Assembly (NCBI GenBank): GCA_031271685.1
Contig: JAISVH010000023.1
Coordinates: 1-44,598, forward strand
DNA length: 44,598 nt
From: Eubacterium sp.
GTDB lineage: Bacteria > Bacillota > Clostridia > Oscillospirales > Ruminococcaceae
Reading direction: 5' to 3'
This document shows, piece by piece, positions 41,250-44,598 of this stretch (position 1 is the stretch's first letter; each line of letters begins with the position of its first letter). The notes under the pieces are model-generated. The model saw only the letters and a list, made by a program, of their open reading frames with translations, did not search any database and was not told where the DNA came from. Position numbers and translations under genes: made by a program.

Positions 41250-42650
41250 TTGAAAAATATAAAGAAACCTGTATTCTTTATTGTTTTGGCAATCACGTTG
41301 GTGTTCGGTTACTTTTCGGTCTTTGGTTTTCACACGCAATACGGCGACATAAAAAAGACCTGGATCAAAGGTATAGACGATATTCGATGGGGTATCGACA
41401 TAAGAGGCGGCGTAGACGTCACTTTTACCCCTCCCGCAGAAGTTGATGCCACCGAAGACGAAATGAACGCGGCGAGATCTATTATCGAAACTAGGATGAT
41501 TGCGCGCTCGATAACCGACTACGAGATTTATGTGGATTATAATACCAATCGTATAATTGTGCGATTCCCATGGCAGTCTGAAGATGAAAATTTTGACCCT
41601 GAACAGGCGGTGAAAGAGCTTGGTGAAACGGCGATGCTCTCTTTCCGCGAGGGAGTGATAACTGGCGAGGGTCAGACTATCGACGATCTTCCTCTGGTAA
41701 TAAGCGGAAGTGACGTTAAAAAGGCGACTCCGTATTATGACCAGAATGAAAGCCAGTATCAAGTGTCGCTTGAGCTTAACGACAGCGGCAAAGATAGATT
41801 CAGCGAAGTGACCGGCAGACTTCAGGGGACTCAAACTCCTATTTCTATCTGGCTAGACGACTACATGTTTTCCTCGCCTACGGTCAGCAGCCAAATTGCC
41901 GATGGACAAGCTTCGATAAGCGGTGAGTTTGACGTTGAATCGGTTCAAGATCTTGCCAACAAAATAAATGGAGGAGCGCTTCCCTTTAAGCTGATCACAG
42001 ACAGTTTTAGCACGATTTCTCCCACTGTTGGCGAAGGCGCGCGCGATGCGATGCTGTTGGCTTTACTGGTTGCTTTCATCGCTATTTCGATTATAATGCT
42101 GATATTATATAGGCTTCCGGGGGCTATCGCGGTTATCGGGCTGCTTGGGCAAGCTGCCGGGATGTTGGCGGTAATCAGTGGATTTTTTGGATATTCCGAC
42201 AGCTTTACTTTAACTATTCCCGGTATCGCGGGCATTATCCTTTCCATGGGCATGGGAGTTGACGCAAACGTCATAACCGGAGAACGCATTAAAGAGGAAT
42301 TAAGAGTGGGAAAAACTCTTGACGGGGCGTTGATATCCGGCTATAAGCGCGCGTTTTCCGCGATATTCGACGGCAACGTTACACTTATTATAATAGCTTT
42401 TATTCTAATGGGTGCGTTCGGAACGCCTGACAGTTTCGCCAATATTATTTTACAGCCTATATTCTTTATGTTTGGACCTTCTCCCGCCGGCTCGATATAT
42501 TCTTTTGCGTATACCCTAATTATCGGGGCTATCTTTAACTTTATCTTCGCGGTGTTCGCGTCAAGGCTTATGTCCTACTCAATTTCTAAATTTAAAGCGT
42601 TCAGAAAAACATCGCTCTACGGATATAAAGGGGGTGTAAAGGTTGGCTAA
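41250..42650 (+). CDS. secD: Protein translocase subunit SecD
   Basis: 466 residues from TTG 41250 (GGAG 12 nt upstream; GTG at 41238 touches the site). SecD pairs with SecF and uses the proton-motive force to pull proteins out of SecYEG. First membrane helix PVFFIVLAITLVFGYFSVFG, then the D1 motif WGIDIRGGVDVTFTPP, an extracytoplasmic domain to ~255, and five further helices with ILSMGMGVDANVITGERIKE containing the proton-path aspartate. The end overlaps secF by 8 nt. Confidence 0.94.
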   Translation: MKNIKKPVFFIVLAITLVFGYFSVFGFHTQYGDIKKTWIKGIDDIRWGIDIRGGVDVTFTPPAEVDATEDEMNAARSIIETRMIARSITDYEIYVDYNTNRIIVRFPWQSEDENFDPEQAVKELGETAMLSFREGVITGEGQTIDDLPLVISGSDVKKATPYYDQNESQYQVSLELNDSGKDRFSEVTGRLQGTQTPISIWLDDYMFSSPTVSSQIADGQASISGEFDVESVQDLANKINGGALPFKLITDSFSTISPTVGEGARDAMLLALLVAFIAISIIMLILYRLPGAIAVIGLLGQAAGMLAVISGFFGYSDSFTLTIPGIAGIILSMGMGVDANVITGERIKEELRVGKTLDGALISGYKRAFSAIFDGNVTLIIIAFILMGAFGTPDSFANIILQPIFFMFGPSPAGSIYSFAYTLIIGAIFNFIFAVFASRLMSYSISKFKAFRKTSLYGYKGGVKVG

Positions 42651-43569
42651 GAAAGAGTTTGATTTTGTCGCGAAAAGAAAAACCTTCATGATTATACCAT
42701 GCGTTGTTTTAGCGGCGGCCATTATTGTTCTCTTGATATTTAATCTTGAAGTGGCCATTGAATTCAAGGGGGGCACCATGCTGACCTATTCATATGACGG
42801 AGATGTAGATCTGGCGGAAATAGAGGATTACGTAAGCTCTTTAGGCTACAACGGGGTCAGGGTTACCAGAGGGTCCTCAATAGGCGGGGAATTAGAAACC
42901 TTTACGATTGGATTCGCATCAACAGAAGGGCTTAGCTCCGATGCGCAGCAAGAAATCTCCCAGGGCCTTATTTCCAGGTTTGAGCATGGGATAACTCTTG
43001 AAAACAGCCAAGACGTAAGCGCATCAACAGGAAGCAGTTTCTTTTTTAAATGTCTTGTAGCGGTATTTTTTTCGTTTGTTGTCCTGATGATTTATATAGG
43101 GTTCAGGTTTAAAAAAATTGGAGGATGGTCGGCCGGTTTGTTCGCGCTTATTGCCCTATTGGTAGACGTTATGGTGGTCATTTCAACTTTTATCTTCTTC
43201 AGGCTGTCCGTTGACGCTAACTTTATGGCAGTTGTATTGACGATACTCGGATATTCGATTAACAACACTATCGTGGTCTATGACCGCATTCGCGAGAACC
43301 GCAACTTATACGGCAAAAAGTTAAGTTTTACGGAACTTGTCAATAAAAGTGTTAACCAGTCGCTGACGCGTTCCGTATACACTACCGTTACTACTGCGGC
43401 TGCTGTGATAGTAATTTGCGTAGTTGCTGTTTTTATGGGGGTCCCTTCCATTATTTCTTTTGCTTTCCCAATGTTTGTGGGTCTTTGCTCGGGTCTTTTT
43501 TCATCTCTTTGTCTTGCCGGGCCTCTGTGGGCGGGCTGGAAAGAGCGCAAATCCGCCAAAACTGCTTAA
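42643..43569 (+). CDS. secF: Protein translocase subunit SecF
   Basis: 308 residues, TTG start inside the secD end, with AAGGGGGTG 8 nt upstream. Motifs: VAIEFKGGTMLTYSYDGDVD (the D1-like FKGGT), then the helices with VVLTILGYSINNTIVVYDRI (D4-type YSINDTIVVYDR variant, here NN where N-D is usual), and SVNQSLTRSVYTTVTT. Six transmembrane helices by eye. Confidence 0.93.
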   Translation: MAKKEFDFVAKRKTFMIIPCVVLAAAIIVLLIFNLEVAIEFKGGTMLTYSYDGDVDLAEIEDYVSSLGYNGVRVTRGSSIGGELETFTIGFASTEGLSSDAQQEISQGLISRFEHGITLENSQDVSASTGSSFFFKCLVAVFFSFVVLMIYIGFRFKKIGGWSAGLFALIALLVDVMVVISTFIFFRLSVDANFMAVVLTILGYSINNTIVVYDRIRENRNLYGKKLSFTELVNKSVNQSLTRSVYTTVTTAAAVIVICVVAVFMGVPSIISFAFPMFVGLCSGLFSSLCLAGPLWAGWKERKSAKTA

Positions 43570-43594
43570 ATAATAAAGCAACTATTAATTTTGC

Positions 43595-43630
43595 CGCCGC
43601 CCAAAAACAATGGGCGGCGCTTTATAGTTT
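43595..43630 (+). terminator. Terminator after secDF
   Basis: CGCCGCCC (43595-43602) and GGGCGGCG (43612-43619), then CTTTATAGTTTT. The rest of the 319-nt gap is the palindromic element and a promoter for nrdR. Confidence 0.6.
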
Positions 43631-43746
43631 TCAAACATCTGAGGAGAAGCCGCTTCCAGTGTTTTTAGGTAAATTTAAAGCTAAACGATTATAGTCAGCA
43701 TGTCCCCGCCGCCTCTTAGGCGGCGGGGAATAAACGCGGTTATAGC
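43629..43746. repeat. Two joined palindromic-element modules
   Basis: Inverted tail TTCAAACATCTGAGGAGAAG CCGCTTCC, the AT-rich AAATTTAAAGCTAAACGATT, then CATGTCCCCGCCGCCTCTTA and GGCGGCGGGGAATAAACGCG, which is the cleanest copy of the GC-rich hairpin in the window. Confidence 0.78.
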
Positions 43747-43814
43747 CATGATCAATTAGTACTTTTTTCCAAAAACAGGCGATTATTATGTTATATTTTT
43801 GAACTTTCAACCTC

Positions 43815-43843
43815 TTGCAAATTATTTAAGTAAATGTTACAAT
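43815..43843 (+). promoter_or_regulatory. Putative sigma-A promoter for nrdR
   Basis: TTGCAA (43815-43820), 17-nt spacer, TACAAT (43838-43843), 45 nt before the ATG. Confidence 0.5.
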
Positions 43844-43888
43844 ATATAGTGCATAATTAATTCTGCTATAGTATAGTGAGGTGATTAA

Positions 43889-44341
43889 ATGAAATGCCCG
43901 GATTGCGGACATTATGACAGCAAGGTCATTGACTCTCGGCCAACTGACAATAAGATAAGGAGAAGAAGAGAATGCCTTTCTTGCGGAGGAAGGTTTACGA
44001 CGTATGAGATAGTTGAAAACATACCGCTTATGGTGATAAAGAAAAATGACACTTGCGAACCGTTTGACCGGCAAAAATTGATTGATCGGCTTATGCGCGC
44101 CACTATCAAAAGGCCGGTAAAATTGATCGAGATTGAAAATATGGTTGAAAGTATTGTCGCTGAACTTAAAAATCAGTTTCAGCGCGAAGTTTCGTCTGAA
44201 AAAATCGGCGAGTTGGCGCTCAAAAAGCTTAAAGGAATAGACCATGTTGCGTATATACGTTTCGCTTCGGTATATCGCGATTTCACCGATGTTGATAGTT
44301 TTATGAGAATCATTTCAGAACTGTCAAACGAAAATCCCTGA
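43889..44341 (+). CDS. nrdR: Transcriptional repressor NrdR
   Basis: 150 residues. Represses ribonucleotide reductase genes in response to ATP/dATP. N-terminal zinc ribbon with C3, C6, C29 and C32 (MKCPDCGHYDSKVIDSR, RRECLSCGGRFTTYE), then an ATP-cone (VIKKNDTCEPFDRQKLIDRL, IGELALKKLKGIDHVAYIRF, ASVYRDF). GTGAGGTGA precedes the ATG. No nrd gene is in the window. Confidence 0.95.
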   Translation: MKCPDCGHYDSKVIDSRPTDNKIRRRRECLSCGGRFTTYEIVENIPLMVIKKNDTCEPFDRQKLIDRLMRATIKRPVKLIEIENMVESIVAELKNQFQREVSSEKIGELALKKLKGIDHVAYIRFASVYRDFTDVDSFMRIISELSNENP

Positions 44342-44404
44342 AAACAGTTTATCAGCACATTTTTAATAATTAAATAAAAAAATGATTTTTTTTAAAAAAA
44401 TAGC

Positions 44405-44433
44405 TTGACAAAGTAAAAGAAAGATGATATAAT
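44405..44433 (+). promoter_or_regulatory. Consensus sigma-A promoter of a probable rRNA operon
   Basis: TTGACA (44405-44410), 17-nt spacer, TATAAT (44428-44433): perfect -35 and -10 hexamers, preceded by an A/T tract (TTTTTTTTAAAAAAA) like an UP element. Confidence 0.85.
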
Positions 44434-44439
44434 AAACGA

Positions 44440-44598
44440 GCTGTCACTCAAAAAAGGTGAAAATCGGGTTTAAATTCCCAATGACAGCCCCAAGCAGCAC
44501 CTTGAAAATTGAACAATAGACAAACAATACCTTGATTAATTCAAAAGAAGCGGTTGTAGGCGAAAGCAAACAACCGCGAGAAATTCTGGATAAACAAG
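44440..44598 (+). promoter_or_regulatory. Probable pre-16S rRNA leader (16S gene outside window)
   Basis: Begins with GCTGTCA (44440-44446) and TGACAGC (44482-44488), which form the base of a stem. CACCTTGAAAATTGAACAAT (44499-44518) is the kind of motif found in the leader and spacers of Firmicutes rRNA operons. A hairpin AGCGGTTGT...ACAACCGC follows (44549-44578). No mature 16S start is seen before the window ends. The call rests on this motif and the strong promoter. Confidence 0.6.

Noticed and set aside
44455-44500. Cobalamin-riboswitch-like words (GGTGAAAATC and CAGCCCC)
   Set aside because: Only two short pieces match, the rest of the B12 core is missing, and the context is an rRNA promoter.
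1-44598. CRISPR arrays
   Set aside because: The repeats are dispersed and palindromic with gene-sized gaps; no regularly spaced array and no cas gene is present.

Overview
The window looks like part of the chromosome of an endospore-forming, low-to-medium GC Clostridia (Firmicutes). The evidence is spoIIR, a spoIIAA-spoIIAB-sigF operon, an M23 peptidase of SpoIIQ type, a sporulation-type polysaccharide deacetylase, strong AGGAGG-like ribosome binding sites, frequent TTG/GTG starts and sigma-A promoters of TTGACA-17-TATAAT type. A finer taxon cannot be read from the sequence.

Layout. 1-8,030: end of a LolA/lipoprotein-like gene, an asparaginase, a large prealbumin/Cna-B-like protein without export signals, spoIIR, an ECF sigma factor with a membrane anti-sigma-like partner, and a ComM/YifB AAA+ protein. 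8,585-24,115: one continuous plus-strand block of 17 genes encoding a contractile injection system (CIS; phage-tail-like, eCIS/Afp-PVC type). It holds a fibre/baseplate-like protein, a DUF4255 (Pvc16-type) terminator, a DUF4280 PAAR-like tip, sheath, tube, a tail-assembly-chaperone-like protein, a tiny conserved 52-aa protein missed by length cut-offs, a second tube protein, an unknown basic protein, a CIS tube/LysM-position protein, a split spike (gp27-like plus gp5-like), gp25, two large baseplate-J-type proteins, tail protein I and an Afp15-type AAA+ ATPase. No tape measure, receptor-binding fibre or toxin is recognisable. 24,395-32,968: minus-strand housekeeping genes (putP, two degenerate receiver/GGDEF proteins, rnr, secG, folA, thyA, lysC). 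33,180-44,341: plus-strand spoIIQ-like, spoIIAA-spoIIAB-sigF, polysaccharide deacetylase, patatin-like phospholipase, an ABC-F protein, purB, secD-secF and nrdR. 44,342-44,598: a near-consensus promoter and leader that look like the start of an rRNA operon whose 16S gene lies beyond the window.

Superimposed on this are intergenic repeats. The most abundant is a GC-rich multi-hairpin element, about 40-150 nt, with at least 14 full or partial copies. Its core is a GCCGCCT..AGGCGGC hairpin and its tail is GCCGCAGATGTTTGAA. There are also TA-flanked MITE-like elements with terminal inverted repeats and an AT-rich 48-nt direct repeat found at both ends and in the middle of the CIS block.

How the genes work together: the CIS genes are tightly spaced or overlapping and are read as one assembly pathway (baseplate and spike, tube, sheath, cap, ATPase). 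The sporulation genes provide forespore sigma-F control and signalling to the mother cell (SpoIIR, SpoIIQ). secG-rnr, secDF and folA-thyA are ordinary functional neighbours. All functional calls are by reading protein motifs; no database search was run.
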